Source of the DNA: Thuidium tamariscinum
Taxonomy: Eukaryota; Streptophyta; Bryopsida; Hypnales; Thuidiaceae
Direction: 5' to 3'
DNA: 64,000 nt
Assembly (NCBI GenBank): GCA_947034885.2
Contig: OX344754.2
Coordinates: 21,656,501 to 21,720,500, forward strand
Shown here: piece by piece, positions 32,811 to 44,870 of the stretch
Layout of the letters: each line of letters starts with the position of its first letter
Numbering within the stretch: the first letter of the stretch is position 1
Program-made: the position numbers and the translations under genes
Notes under the pieces: model-generated
What the model was told of the DNA's origin: nothing
The model's input: only the letters and a program-made list of their open reading frames with translations
Databases searched by the model: none

Positions 32811-34339
32811 TCAAGGATACTTTAATGCAAGTTTAGGGATGATTTAATGGAAATCTAGGATACAAGAGGGTTGTTGCAAGTCAAAAACACCCCCTTGTTT
32901 TTGTAGCATTTACACAATATTCATGATCTTTTTTTGGAGTACTTTAAAATTTTAAAAATAATTTTAAAAAAACATGAAAAATATGTCCAATGTATACACC
33001 TTTACAAAAAAATTACCCAAAGAAGGAAAAGCATAGAAAAATTCTCTAAGTAGGAGAATTAGAAAAGTGCAAAATCTCATGAAAATAGGACCTTTGACAT
33101 TTTAATTTGTAAAAAATAGGAAAAGATTTTTTTTTAAAACTAAAATTTGTCCATTTGGGAAAAGTTAATGGTGATGAGATTTCACCAAAAGAATGATCTT
33201 AGAAACATCTTCAATGTCCAAAAATTGCATGCAATGGGAGTGTTTTTTACACTAAAATAATATATTTTCATATTTCCTTCGGCAAATACACGCTTTCCTA
33301 CTATGCAAATCAACCATGAAAATTTCAGTTCTAAATCATTAAATACGGAGACTCCTAATGTACTAAAAAATCATTAGATGAAATTCAGTCCTTCAGGAGG
33401 GTCGTTTCAAGGTGGTTCCCACCATTGTTGGAAATCAGCCACTATTGTTTGAAAAAAAATCATTTAGAAAATATTAAAATATCAAAATAAAAAATAAAAA
33501 ATATTTAAAAAATATTTAATTATTATTTACTGACATGGTAGTCTCTAGGCTACGTCAACAGGCTATGTGGTTGTATTCTCGCAGTTTGGGAACTACAGAG
33601 AATCCGCAGCCCTACAATGAAGCACAATCTCATCTAATGCCCTAATCTCAAAGTGTGACAAATTAACAAAAATAATTTTTAAATATAATTTTTTTTTTAA
33701 TTTCTAAAAAATAAGGGATCTGATTACCATCAAGTTAGACATGTTCAAAACAAATTTCATGTTCATTGGACTTGTGCTTCAAAAGTTATAGTAGATGATA
33801 ACAACATCACTCCAATTGTGATAGAGAATAAGACTGGTGTTTTTTGCAATGTCTTAAGAATGGATATAAGAATGGGTGTTTTCACCTTAGATTCTATGAA
33901 AAGTTCAATGTCATTTGGTCTTTAACCTAGTCAACTTTCAATTGCTATAAAAAAAACTCAATTTTAAGAATATTTTTTTATCTATAAAGTGGATAATAAA
34001 TTGAGTAATAAACTAAACTTCTTGTACTTCACTTCATTAGTTAATGTCAAAAACAAAAAAAAATTATCTGCAATCTTAAAATCAAGTTTGAAGTACATTG
34101 CTAAATGAGACAAGTAATTCAAGACAAATGAAAGAACAAAAGGGATTAATATTATAGGATGGAAGGAATCTTTAGGAATGAATGTTTTTTTCAGAGGATA
34201 GGAGGGCCTAACTTCCCAGCTAATACAATGTGACGAAAAGAGGCAACATGCCTGGTTTTCAATTTCCATGACCCCCCACCTCATCAAAAAATTGTGAACC
34301 GTCAGATTTGAAAATAAAAAAATCTCACCTACCCCTAAG
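32811..34339. other. Gene-free AT-rich stretch
   Basis: I see only AT-rich sequence and short frames without coding character. Confidence 0.5.
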
Positions 34340-34770
34340 GAAAATCAGCAGCCGTTGATACATGTATTAAATACAAGTACAAATACGGATACAAATACTG
34401 GATATGAAATACGTGGTATGTCTGCGTGATACGGATACGGATATAAATACTGAGTACAAATATGAATATATGTACATGTACGGGTATGAATACTGAGTGC
34501 GGATACGAGATACTGATACATGTATGGGATATGAGATATCCCATATGGATTGTAAGAAGGCCCAGGCTCCCTCTCAGAATTATAAGAGGGGGTGGGGTGG
34601 GGGCGAGATTCAGAAGTTTCTGAAATTTAAATATTTAATATTTATTATTTAAATCAGAAATCAGATTGGGAGGGGAGGGGTCTCAAAATATTTTAAATTT
34701 TAAATTTTTTTACTTTTTGAGCTCATTGTGACAGAGTTTGTCACAATGACAATGAGCTCAAAAGAGGCAG
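34340..34770. repeat. Dispersed repeat with GAGCTCATTGTGAC palindrome, copy 2
   Basis: A degenerate GATACGGATACAAATAC tract (34360-34540) followed by a perfect hairpin with GAGCTCATTGT arms (34718-34760). Inverted relative to the copy at 27139-27480. Confidence 0.6.
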
Positions 34771-34980
34771 TTACTGCCTCATACCATATTAAAATAAAGA
34801 TAATTCTTTGTTTGAAGTCTAATATATTTTTGGATTTTCAACATTGTTGTGGTCTTTGTGGACTTATATGGACCTATGTAAGCTAGTGTATAATGATATA
34901 GGTGCATCACACACTTCATCAACACCTCCATTCGCTACTTCCAAATGCAAAAAACACTATAAGTTTTTTGATCAACCCAT

Positions 34981-35279
34981 ATGGGCAATTTCATTAAAAT
35001 GGCGACATTCTACTAATTTGGCAATTTTTGCATTTCAAATTGGGCGGTCTAAAATGTACAAACATATTGAATGTTTGAAATTTATACCTTTCTTAGATGT
35101 CTTAAATCTACATCTGTCCTAAATGTCATTTTTTAGAATTCAATCTGCTTGGTCTGAAATCTGTACACTAGTCCTAGATTTCTAAAATCTATACCTATCC
35201 TAGATGTCACTTTTATAGTTTAGACTGGGTGGTCTGAAAATGGCACATGGAATACCACCATTTTAATGAAATTGCCCAT
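34981..35279. mobile_element. GGGCAATTT MITE, copy 1
   Basis: Ends ATGGGCAATTTCATTAAAAT and its inverse CCATTTTAATGAAATTGCCC enclose about 300 bp. Inside are two to four repeats of a ~30-bp phrase containing CTAGAT.TCTGAAATCTACA and GTTTAGACTG.GGTCTGAAA, so the element is internally subrepeated. Confidence 0.75.
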
Positions 35280-35343
35280 CCATGTAGTGATGCAAAATTG
35301 TAGATTAGATGTCTTGGTATATTACATAGTTGTATTAGACAAC

Positions 35344-35639
35344 ATGGGCAATTTTGTTAAAATGGTGAAATTCTTCAACTTTCACAGTTTTTATAGTTCA
35401 AACCATACAATTTGAAATGTACAATTGTCCTAGATTTCTTAAATCTATATAATTCCTAAATGTCTGAAATCTACATGAGTCATAGATGGCACTTTTAGAT
35501 TTCAGACCGCTTAGTTTAAAATCAATGTAAGTTCTAGATTTCTGAAATCTACACCTATCCTAGATGTCATTTTTACGGTTCAAACCGAGCAGTTTGAAAA
35601 TGGCACATAGAATACCACCATTTTAACAAAATTCCCAAT
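35344..35639. mobile_element. GGGCAATTT MITE, copy 2
   Basis: Same structure as the element ending 64 bp upstream, with ends ATGGGCAATTTTGTTAAAAT and CCATTTTAACAAAATTCCCA. Two copies in direct tandem suggest serial insertion or unequal exchange. Confidence 0.75.
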
Positions 35640-38132
35640 TAATGCTTTGTCCTGCCTCAAAGTGGTAAGTACACTCAACCTCATGATCGAGTGCATCAGG
35701 AAATTAGGATACCCTTTGTAGTAATTGCATCTTAAATCTACATTGTCCTAACATTTTACTACTCAAATCCTTGACACATGCATAGAGGAGATGCAATGCT
35801 ATCCTCTATCCTATATAGTAAATACAAAGAGGTCACAATATCATCCATCACATTTTCATGTAGATGGATATATGGTCATGTTTTCATCGTTACAAATTTT
35901 CATTTAAATTTTGAAAGAATTATCAAATTTTAATGAGTTCTAGCAAAACTTAGGAAAAATACTAATTTTTTCTAATGTAGTCATGGGTAGTTTTCGCAAA
36001 TGGTGCAATAGTTGTACTACTAGTTGAGTAATTAATTTTAAAAGGTAAAACAAGCACACTATGTGTCAAACTATGTTTAAAACTATGTGTATTTATTTAT
36101 GTGCCAAATTACAAGAAGATTTGTGAGAACAACACTTAGGACTAAAACTATCAATGAACATGAGTAAGTTTGTTGATAGAGATTCAATGTGAGGTTGAGG
36201 CAATCTCTGATGGTTACTCGTTGGGGACCTTATGTTATGAAGGTCTCCAATTTGAACCTATTATGTGGTAATTTTGTTAAAGTTTCCAAACATATCTAAA
36301 ATACAATAAATCAAATTCAATGTTGCCAAATTTTATTTTTTCACTTTAAATAAATATTTGGCATATGAGTGCCAAATCTACTATGAATGAATAGTAATAC
36401 ATAAGTATGTATATACCCTTTGCATTGATGGACATCTATGCTCCTTTCGACCTTTCATATAAAGACTTGTGCTACAATTTGTCTAACCATGATATTAGCT
36501 TTTTATATTCCTCTTCATTTGTTTGTTGATTTTTATTTTTTTTGAACAAATGGAGTGTTTGTTAAAATTTGATATCCAATAACTTTTGAATATTTCATCT
36601 CACCTATTTATTAAAAATAATCTTTTGCCTTTTGCTTTTTGCCTTCAGTTGGTGAATATGAGACAACGCAATAAATTAAAGTGTCCACAAAATGTTCATC
36701 TATATGATTTTGGACAAAATCTTTGAGTGTCACCTTAGTTATGAAGTCAGTATTTTGCGATATTTCACCAAAACCCACATACAATAGAACCTCTCTACGG
36801 TAGTATCAATTGCCCAGTCCCGGCCTAGGTTGCATACAAATGTCATTATTGCAATGACCTTCCTTAATATAATAACCTCTCTAATGTAATATAGTCAACC
36901 CAATCCTAGCCTTATTACTTTAGAAAGGTTCTCCTCTAGTACAAATATTGGTGCAGACAACATTTTTTACATTAGGACTAGGTTTTTCCATTTGGACCCA
37001 TGTTCCCCCTGTTGGCTTCACTATAAAGACCAATTTTGGAAGGAACAAAGCCAAAGAGGTTAGATTTTTGAAAGTCTAGCAAAATTTGCCAAAAAAAATG
37101 CCCTGATTAGAACAAAGTAAGGAAGCAAGCTGGGAAGGGAATTTACGGATTTTATTCTAAGTTCTACTCCAAGTGGTTCTAGACACATCATTCTACCATT
37201 CTCAAACTAATTATTCCAAATCAAAAAAGGTATTGCTACATCAAGCATTTTCTAAAATAAGTATTTTTTTGAGCAAAACTCTTATTATTGTAAACTAGGA
37301 ATGTGAACAAAAAAGTCCATTTCTCACTTGGACCTTTTCCATAGAGTCAATTCTCTATTGAATTTAAAACTGACTACATATTCTAAAAGCTGTGAAAAGA
37401 GGAAGAATTGTATTAAAATTTGATATGTAAGCAATTGTCCTACCATCCTTTTACCCTACCAAGTACAAATTTGCACTATAATTTCCAAAGAATGTGCCAT
37501 GCTCATCAATATCCAACTACATTGTTTTGGCTCTAAATTGCTCTTTGGAATTTGAGAGTGCCTCAAATCAAGCAAGTGCTTTGTAGATTGAAAATGAATT
37601 AGTATTAAATTGGTAGTTCACTTGATTGGTGGTGGTTTAAAACAACTTCCGTAGTTTGCTAATCATGGTTCTAGATTGAAGAGTATTAGTGAGTGTTGGG
37701 AAGCTTTCAGTTTTTAATCACATAAAAGGCAAATTGAAATTAAAGCTAGATGAAATTCAAGAACAATATTTGATAATTATATACAAAAAAATTTAAGAGT
37801 CAAAGTTGAATTGGTAGATTTTTCAAAACTGTGCCCTATTTTCACACCTTGAAGAGAATGCAAAAAGCATTTATTTTTTTCCATTTTTTAGGGCTTGCTT
37901 TTAGAAACATACTTAAATTTTGGTGACTTTTAGTTTATTTAGCAATAAATGTTCTTTTCTAGGATGGGTTCAGGATCCTAATTATGATTAAATATTATTA
38001 TTTTTTTAATATTATTTTGGATTTTGCAATAGAAATGACAATTTTGATTGTTTTTTTAATTCAAAATGACTTTGGGATTTTAGAGTCTAAGAACTTAGAA
38101 AAATCCCATTAAATGAGTGCTTTGTCATGTAA
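35640..38132. other. Gene-free stretch
   Basis: No coding region, clear repeat or terminal inverted repeat was found on inspection; the stretch is AT-rich. Confidence 0.45.
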
Positions 38133-38459
38133 AGGCAATTTTGTTAAAATGGCGCCATTCCACTACTTTGGCAGTTTTGACAATTCAGACCGAGTGGTAT
38201 GAAATGCACAAATGCCCTAGATGTTTCAAAATCTATACCTTTCCTAGATGTCTGAAATCTACACTAGTCCTAGATGTCACTTTTATAGTTTAGACTTTAG
38301 ACCACATGGTCTGAAATCTATACCAATCCTAAATTTATGAAATCTATAAATATTGAAGATTTCTAAAATCTATACATGTCCTAGATGACAATTATACAAT
38401 TCAGACCAGACAATCTCAAAATGGCACATAGAATATCACCATTTTAACGAAATTGCCCA
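38133..38459. mobile_element. GGGCAATTT MITE, copy 3
   Basis: Ends AGGCAATTTTGTTAAAATGG and CCATTTTAACGAAATTGCCC, about 327 bp, with the same internal CTAGATGTCTGAAATCTACAC subrepeats as the copies at 35 kb. Confidence 0.75.
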
Positions 38460-38903
38460 TTGGTGCATTGAATACATTTAAATTAGAAATCTCATCAATA
38501 AAAAAATTAATATTTATTTGATATTTCTAATACAAATAGTGACAATCACAAAGATTATACTTTATGTTCATATTATTTTAGGATTTTTGTATTTTTATGA
38601 TGACATTTGATGCTCAAAATCATTTGATTTTAAAGATTTTAAACTATATATATATATATCTTTATTGAATGAGTATTTGATGAAAATTATGGGGTGAAAA
38701 TTTTCTTGAAATTTTTTATGAAGGTCATAAATTAGCTATGGCAAAATGGAGTAGATTTTCTAGTGCAAATTTTGATGTAGTAATGTGTATTTTGGAGTAA
38801 AACTAGTATAAATTGAGCACTTCATGAAAGTGATGGTGCATGTCACGAATTGGTGTACCATAGTGTGCAATTCTCCTAAACAAAATCTTTAATAAACAGA
38901 ATC

Positions 38904-39090
38904 CACTACAAGAAAAAGGAGTGTTTTAAGTATAGCTCCAAGAGTATAGTCCTAATAGTAATGACCTTTTTAGGAGTTTAAAAGAAAATTTTATTAGAAA
39001 TACATGTGTCTTTAGTAAAATTTTACTAAAAATCTTTTAAAAAGGTCATTATTGTTAGGACTATACTAAAAATGCCCCTTTCTCTTGTAG
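38904..39090. mobile_element. CACTA-type MITE, 187 bp
   Basis: Starts CACTACAAGAAAAAGGAGTG and ends CCCCTTTCTCTTGTAG; the long imperfect inverted repeat continues inward (AAGTATAG..CCTAATA against GGACTATACT). The terminal TG of the right end is missing, so target duplication cannot be read. Confidence 0.7.
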
Positions 39091-39959
39091 ATATCTCAAA
39101 CAACCTAAACCCTTAAACAACTTGAAAGGTTGGGAATTGGAGCCACAATTTTGGATATAACATTGTGGATTTGGATATTTGATATAGAATGTACGTGAAT
39201 TCGAAAGTATACAATAGTGAATTTTATCTTATTCTTGCTTAGTTGGATCGATTATAATTGCATCTCCTATATATTTCAAAAACAACAAAATATTCACATA
39301 TTCAACAAGTTCATTCTATATTTGAGTGGGATAAGGAATAGATGCTAATCCCAAAAGAACTAAACTAAGGCTCATGACTATGTTTCACCAAAAAATACCT
39401 TAGAATTGTCATTCCTAGTACAAAGAGCTATGATGGTAAAAAACTATTTTTTGAGTATTCAACCATAATAAATTGCCAAAAATTGGATGAAAATGTGTCA
39501 ACACAAAATATTTCAGAATCTTTAACTTAATAAATTAGATTACAACTTTGCAAGATATATTAAGTGTTCAATTAATCCTAATGGTTTTATGAGACCGTGA
39601 TTCCTTTGGGTTTCAAACTATCACTCATGGATCTCAGAATTCAGAGTTGCTCCCAAGTTATTGCTTGATGGAATTCACATCTACACAATGTTCCTTTTCG
39701 ACTGTAGCATGCACGTTAGTTGGGCGTGGTGTGTAATGAAAACCTACAACTCTTGCCACCCAAATTACACATCGACATTAAGTGGCAACAAAGGATTTGC
39801 AGTTCATAAGGAGTGTTTGTGTTGAATGTATTAAACCAACCAATTTAGCGTGGTTTCCTTCAATACATAATTGAAATTAAGAAGCTTTTGTAGGGTCTTA
39901 TTGGTACTCATAAAAAAAAATTATATATTTTTTTAATGCATTTTTGGAACAATTTTTGT

Positions 39960-40190
39960 TATAGGCACCTTCCATAGTTATAAGATGTCTATATTATAGG
40001 TGTCTATATTGTAGGTATTTATGTTATAAGCACCTTCCATGGTTATAGGATGTTTATATTATAAGTGCCTAATTATATTATAGGTGTCTATGTTGTAGGT
40101 ACCTATGTTATAAGCACCTTCTATGGTTATAGGATGTTTATATTATAAGTATGTATGTTATAGACATCTCCAATAGTTGGAGAGTACCTA
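39960..40190. repeat. Degenerate tandem repeat (GTTATAAGCACCTTC units)
   Basis: Three units with GCACCTTCCATGGTTATAGG followed by TATATTATAGGTGTCTAT occur at about 39965, 40030 and 40119. Periods are about 65 and 90 bp. Confidence 0.6.
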
Positions 40191-40290
40191 TGTGTCTAGG
40201 CTTAAGGCTTTTAGGCTCACATACTAGTACCGTTGTACCTATTCTTGTACCCTAGACTATCTCTTAAAATGTCCCTAGATTTTAGTTAAT

Positions 40291-40339
40291 GTGTCCTTCA
40301 AATGCTTACCTCTGATTCGTTGACACATTTGAAGGACAC
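40291..40339. repeat. Perfect 14-bp hairpin
   Basis: GTGTCCTTCAAATG and CATTTGAAGGACAC flank 21 bases. Looks like the centre of a small MITE. Confidence 0.65.
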
Positions 40340-40399
40340 ATGCTTATCTCTAATTTGCTAACTACCATTCGGTTTAGGGTCTATCTATGTAACAATTTT

Positions 40400-40582
40400 A
40401 CTAGTCTAGGGAGCTAGTACTTTGAAAAATCATAGAAATTACATACCACATCCAAAAAATCTATTTTATTTTAATATTCATAATTTTCACTTGCTACTAC
40501 TACAAAAATATCATTTTTAGGAAAAGGTGTCTCAAACTATGCTGAATTGCTTATATTGAAAATTCTGGGTGTTTCCACCTTA
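40400..40582. mobile_element. Copy of the GTAAGGTAGAAGCACCC element upstream of an ORF
   Basis: AATATTCATAATTTTCA, CTACTACAAAAATAT and AACTATGCTGAA match 5240-5310 in order, and the right end GGGTGTTTCCACCTTAT matches GGGTGCTTCTACCTTA. Its left end is unclear. In both places the element lies a few hundred bases before a plus-strand gene. Confidence 0.55.
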
Positions 40583-40861
40583 TCTATTGTTAAAATGAGA
40601 TGAAAGGCAAATGGATCCAAAATTACCCTAGTTGCTCATAGTTGTCTGTTGTGAATCCCGCTATCTTGTTGTACATTTATTCATAGTATAAAAACATATT
40701 ATAATATGTATTATTGAGTAGCTTTATGGTGACGCTATTTTATTGAATAACTTCAAGATGACGTTTTGTGGAGGTACATGCCATCTATTTAAAATGACGG
40801 TTTTGCTTTAGAGTTTCATTGAAATCCATTAGTGATATTTGTTTTCTACTTTATAGTCAGA

Positions 40862-41320
40862 ATGTCGAACTGGAGGGTTTTTTCAAAGTCCCAAGAGGAA
40901 GAAGTAGAATTGGAGCCTGGATTTGAATTTTCATTGTTACAACTACCGGATCAACCTCTTCTGCCGCTAAATCTTGCGCTGCTGCATGAGCGTCTACAAG
41001 AAGAAGCTGGGCCTTCTCGACTGCCAAAGCAACCTTGTGTGGAGCGGCGATGGCACGGGAATCTTCAACATGACGCTCGGGCACTGGTGATTTTGTTGCA
41101 GGTTGGATGTATTGAGCCCGTCAGCCGAGATGTGACATTTGAAAGATGTTTCGAAGGTCTCGATGTCAATCAATATTACTACATGATGAAGCCTATTGAA
41201 GGAGGTCATGGTCACCATTGTTGGTTAGAAGGGCCAGTGAATCCTTTAACGAAGGCGGATCGTGTTGATTACATCGCTGCAACTATCAAGTGCATTCTCA
41301 AGTTCTTGCAAATGGAGTAA
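40862..41320 (+). CDS. Hypothetical 152-aa protein
   Basis: The frame opens upstream of the ATG at 40862, and an acceptor-like CTACTTTATAG lies immediately before it, so this could be the last exon of a longer gene. The N-terminal third is acidic and Leu/Pro-rich; the remainder (CFEGLDVNQYYYMMKPIEGG, then HHCWLEGP and a Lys/Ile-rich end) has mixed coding-like composition. No stop interrupts it. I do not recognise a family. It follows a copy of the 361-bp element and precedes the gag remnant by 1.5 kb, so it may be transposon-borne. Confidence 0.4.
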   Translation: MSNWRVFSKSQEEEVELEPGFEFSLLQLPDQPLLPLNLALLHERLQEEAGPSRLPKQPCVERRWHGNLQHDARALVILLQVGCIEPVSRDVTFERCFEGLDVNQYYYMMKPIEGGHGHHCWLEGPVNPLTKADRVDYIAATIKCILKFLQME

Positions 41321-42847
41321 AATTAGCCTTGAAATTCTAGTTTTTTTTACCTCTAATAGGCATTGGTTTGATGTTAGTACTTCAATTCATATTTGAAGTA
41401 TTTTGTTGAAATTATTTTGTTTGGTTATAGTTGTAGAAGGAAAGAATGGAAATAGTTTGAACTTTGAAGTGATTTTCCTTCTAAGTTAAAGATAAAGATA
41501 TAGATGTGGGGCCAAATATGAAGGCCATTAGGTGTAAGTTGGCTTTAGGAAGGAGTTAAGGGCTAATGTACACTTGTTGTTGTAGGGAAAAAGGTGAGGA
41601 AAAGATGGACACTATTCATCTTCTCTCCCAATGTTGTTTTGGGGGAACTGAGTGTTTAGAAGCTCATTGTGTATTGAGTTTTTGGAATTTGGTAATGAAA
41701 ATTGGAGGAGTTGTTTATCATACTTTTAGCTTTTCAAATTGTTCTCTTTTGCTTTATTTGAAGTTGTGAATTGAGATTTGTGCCTGTTTGAGTGGAGGGA
41801 GGTCTGCTGCCTCCTATGACGAGGGGTTGAGACCTTGACCGACCATAGAAAACGGAAAGGTTTTTGTTTAAAATGAAACTTTGATGGAGTGTATTAAATG
41901 TTGTTAGTTTCTATAAAGCTATCATTCATTCAATTTGGAGCATTTATGAGTGAGTTGTGAGTGTGAGAAGGTGAGAGAGTCTCTTGCTTTTACCATCTAT
42001 GGACCGAAACTTTGAGAGGTTATAGAAGTTGAACAAAGTTTTGGAATGACTTGAAAGTTGCAGGAGTGATAGGAAATTTTGTTAGTTCTCAGAAAAGCTA
42101 TCAATCTTTTAATTTGAAGAAGAAATGCAAAAGTTATGAGTGTGGAAGCATAGGAAGGTCTGTTGCCTTCTTTTTTTTAGTGGAGTTTAAGTAGTTTGAG
42201 GGTGAAGTTGGAGTTCCTTTAGAGTTTTGAAGATATTTTTGAAGATGTGAAGGTTTAAAGACTTGAAGATGAAGATGAAGATTTAAAGAGCTTTGAGGGT
42301 CTCCAGTGTGTTGTGGCTTATGGTTTGTTTTCATTTCTATTATTCCCAACCAGTTTTGGAGACTAGTTGCAATTCGATTTCTACATTGTAAACCTGTTGC
42401 GAGCTGTGGTTATCCAGTAAGCGCTCCATTTCGTGTTTGTGGCCACGAAGTGGGGTTAATGGCCCACATGGTCGATCTTATTTGTTGTTCCCACCGGTGA
42501 AAGGCGCTTCCTGGTTACTATGGGTTTGAAATTTCGGAGCCAATCTTTCGGACAATCAACTCGTGGTTTGGCCGTCCCGTTTTACCCATCTGAGGCTTTG
42601 TTTCTTATCACACACCCTTACCCTTGGCCCTATAGAACCACCACAGGATAGGTCAACGGAAGATTGAAGTGAAGATCAAGTGAAGATTGAAGAGAAGATT
42701 AAGTGAAGATTCGAGTTTTGTTACTTGCCTTTCATCTACATTCACAACCTGCAGCCAAACACCCCGTGTGTTCCCTAAGCGCACTCCTCTCTATTCAACA
42801 TTTTGTGCTTCTATTGAGAGAATTTAAGGGCGGTTGTTAAATTGAAG
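41321..42847 (+). other. Probable LTR and leader region before gag
   Basis: Long non-coding stretch whose second half (42300-42847) is GC-balanced and carries GAAGATTGAAGTGAAGATC microsatellites (42230-42285, 42655-42715). Such purine-rich leaders precede gag in plant LTR elements. I could not mark LTR ends or a primer-binding site. Confidence 0.4.
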
Positions 42848-44601
42848 ATGGGAGACCATGGAGATGATATTGGTGAAAGAAGTACCGGAGATCCTCAAGT
42901 TCCTATGGAGGAGCTTTTGGGAGCTTTTACCTTATTCATGCAACAACAGAGAGTCAACTAGGGTGGGCATGATGCTACCAAGGCTCTCAAGGCTGTTGTT
43001 GCCAAGATTGGGAGATTTGACAGTAAAAACATCTCCAAGTTCTTGAGGACTTACATCTGTGAGATGGAAGTACAACAAATCGATGAGGCCTGCATGTTAC
43101 AGACGTTTGACATGGCGGTTGTCCCTGACATCAGAGAACGAGTACGAGAGATTCGTGTAGGTGCTGTTTCTTGGGCAATATTTACTGAGCACTTGCGAGA
43201 CGAATTCTTTGAGGAAGACTCAGAGAGGATGACCAAGTTAGAGATCCTTCCTTGAGTGGATTGAGCAGCAACCGGGCAATAGTATGAGTCCAACTGAGTT
43301 GCTAGAGATTTTGAGAAGAAGTATGCTCAATTACCCTTGGTAGAGAGGCGTCTTCTTGATACAAGGAAGGCAGAGTTGTTTCTTCAAGCAGCTGACGAGG
43401 TGCTTGAAGATAGACTTCTTCTTTTACTTGGAGTTCGCACCACTGAAGGAGGATTCACCAATGATTGGAGGAGGGTAGAGGAGACAGTTACTCTCTTGGC
43501 CAAACAACGACGTGTGAAATCAAGAGGAGTAGGAGCACGGGTTGACATGGAACCTGTCCATGCTCGTAGGACTCCTAAGGTGTCTTTTGCTCCTTCACCT
43601 TCGATAGCTTTATCTCCTACGATGAAGAGTACCAAAATCAATGAAGAGAATGCTCTTGAAGAGCTTATCAAAGGCTTTAAAGAGCTAAGGGTTGAGTTCA
43701 CAGAGTTGAAGAAATCTAGAGGTTCTTCTTCTTCTTCTCAACCATCAGAGGGAGCAAGAAAATTTGCTAAAAGATGTGTTTGGTGTGATGAGGAGACTGA
43801 CCATATTTTGAGAGGGTGCAAATCTTATGAGGAGATGCTCAAGAATGGTCAAGTCTTCTATAAAAATGGCAAAATCCACGATGCATCCACAGACTCACTT
43901 TTGAGAATTAACTTTGGAAGAAGAGGTATGAAAAAGCTCATGGAAGAGAAGGTGAGAAGATCTAGCCTTATAAAGTGCAAGGATCTGAGACTTATCACAT
44001 CCAAGTGGAACAGCATGCAATTGATGCATCTCCTATTGAAACTCATATTGTAATGAGGAAAGAAGCTCAAGCCATCAGAAAAGCAATTGGATGGGAAGAT
44101 CTTGTTAATGCAAGAAGAATCAAAGCTTTTTTATATGAAGAAGAAAGCCGTGATGAAGTCTATGATGTTGGAGTGGAAGAAAAATATGTGAGACTTGATG
44201 TTGAGGATGGTGATGAGCCAACATCAAAAAGAAGACCTCCAGTGCCAAGTGACATTGCAAAGGAGATGAGGAAGAGAGTTCCTACAAGATCAAAGATTGC
44301 TAATCCTGAGTTTGTGCATCCGAGAGATTCTCCACTACCTGATAAGGAATGGGGACAATTTGGTGGTAGTAAAAAGGATCAAGTGAAAGAAGATCCGATC
44401 AAGGGCAAAGCTAAAGGCCCTGCTTACAAACTCCAATCAGACATTGAGACTTCCATTGACTTGAAGGGAGTTTTGGAGGAGAGAATTTTGGATGCCAAGA
44501 TTGAGTCCACCTTAAGAGAAACACTCGACATTGCCAAGAAAGATTTTCATGAGCTGATAATAGATTTTAAGTTCTTTTTTCATGAAACTTGTTGGAAATG
44601 A
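42848..44601 (+). pseudogene. Gag remnant of a Ty3/gypsy-like LTR retrotransposon, pol missing
   Basis: The gag frame starts at ATG 42848, meets TAG at 42959-42961 and continues to 43255. Frameshifts near 43250 and 43320 then lead into 43337-44053, and another near 43970 leads to 43975-44601. The order is as in plant gypsy gag: N-terminal helical domain (KFLRTYICEMEVQQIDEAC), capsid-like region, a Ser-rich linker, and a knuckle-like CVWCDEETDHILRGC at about 43786-43830. The final segment (YKLQSDIETSIDLKGVLEER, then DAKIESTLRETL) resembles the conserved gag-pol junction region annotated as DUF4100 in some gypsy elements. Protease, reverse transcriptase and integrase are absent; the frame runs into repeats at 44570. 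Clearly inactive. Confidence 0.75.
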
Positions 44602-44870
44602 TTCATATTAAAGTCTAGTTTCAGTGGTAAAATATTCAATTTAATCTATTAAGTTATGAAAATCTGGCAAGCATTTTTCTACAAGTGGTATTTAGTTGTA
44701 TTTATTCATTTTCCGCTTCTATTTGGCAAAGTCAGCAGAATTTGGAGGCCCATATCTCCTTCATTTCAAGTCCTTTTTTCATGAAACTTGTTGGAAATGA
44801 TTCATATTAAAGTCTAGTTTTAGTGGTAAAATTTTCAATTTAATATAATATGTTTTGAAAATATGGCAAG
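44570..44870. repeat. Direct repeat of ~75 bp, 200 bp apart
   Basis: TTTTTTCATGAAACTTGTTG followed by GAAATGATTCATATTAAAGT occurs at about 44573 and 44773. It marks the 3' breakpoint of the gag remnant. Confidence 0.7.

Noticed and set aside
34335..34544. 69-codon minus frame with membrane-like composition
   Set aside because: It lies in a degenerate GATACGGATAC microsatellite tract.
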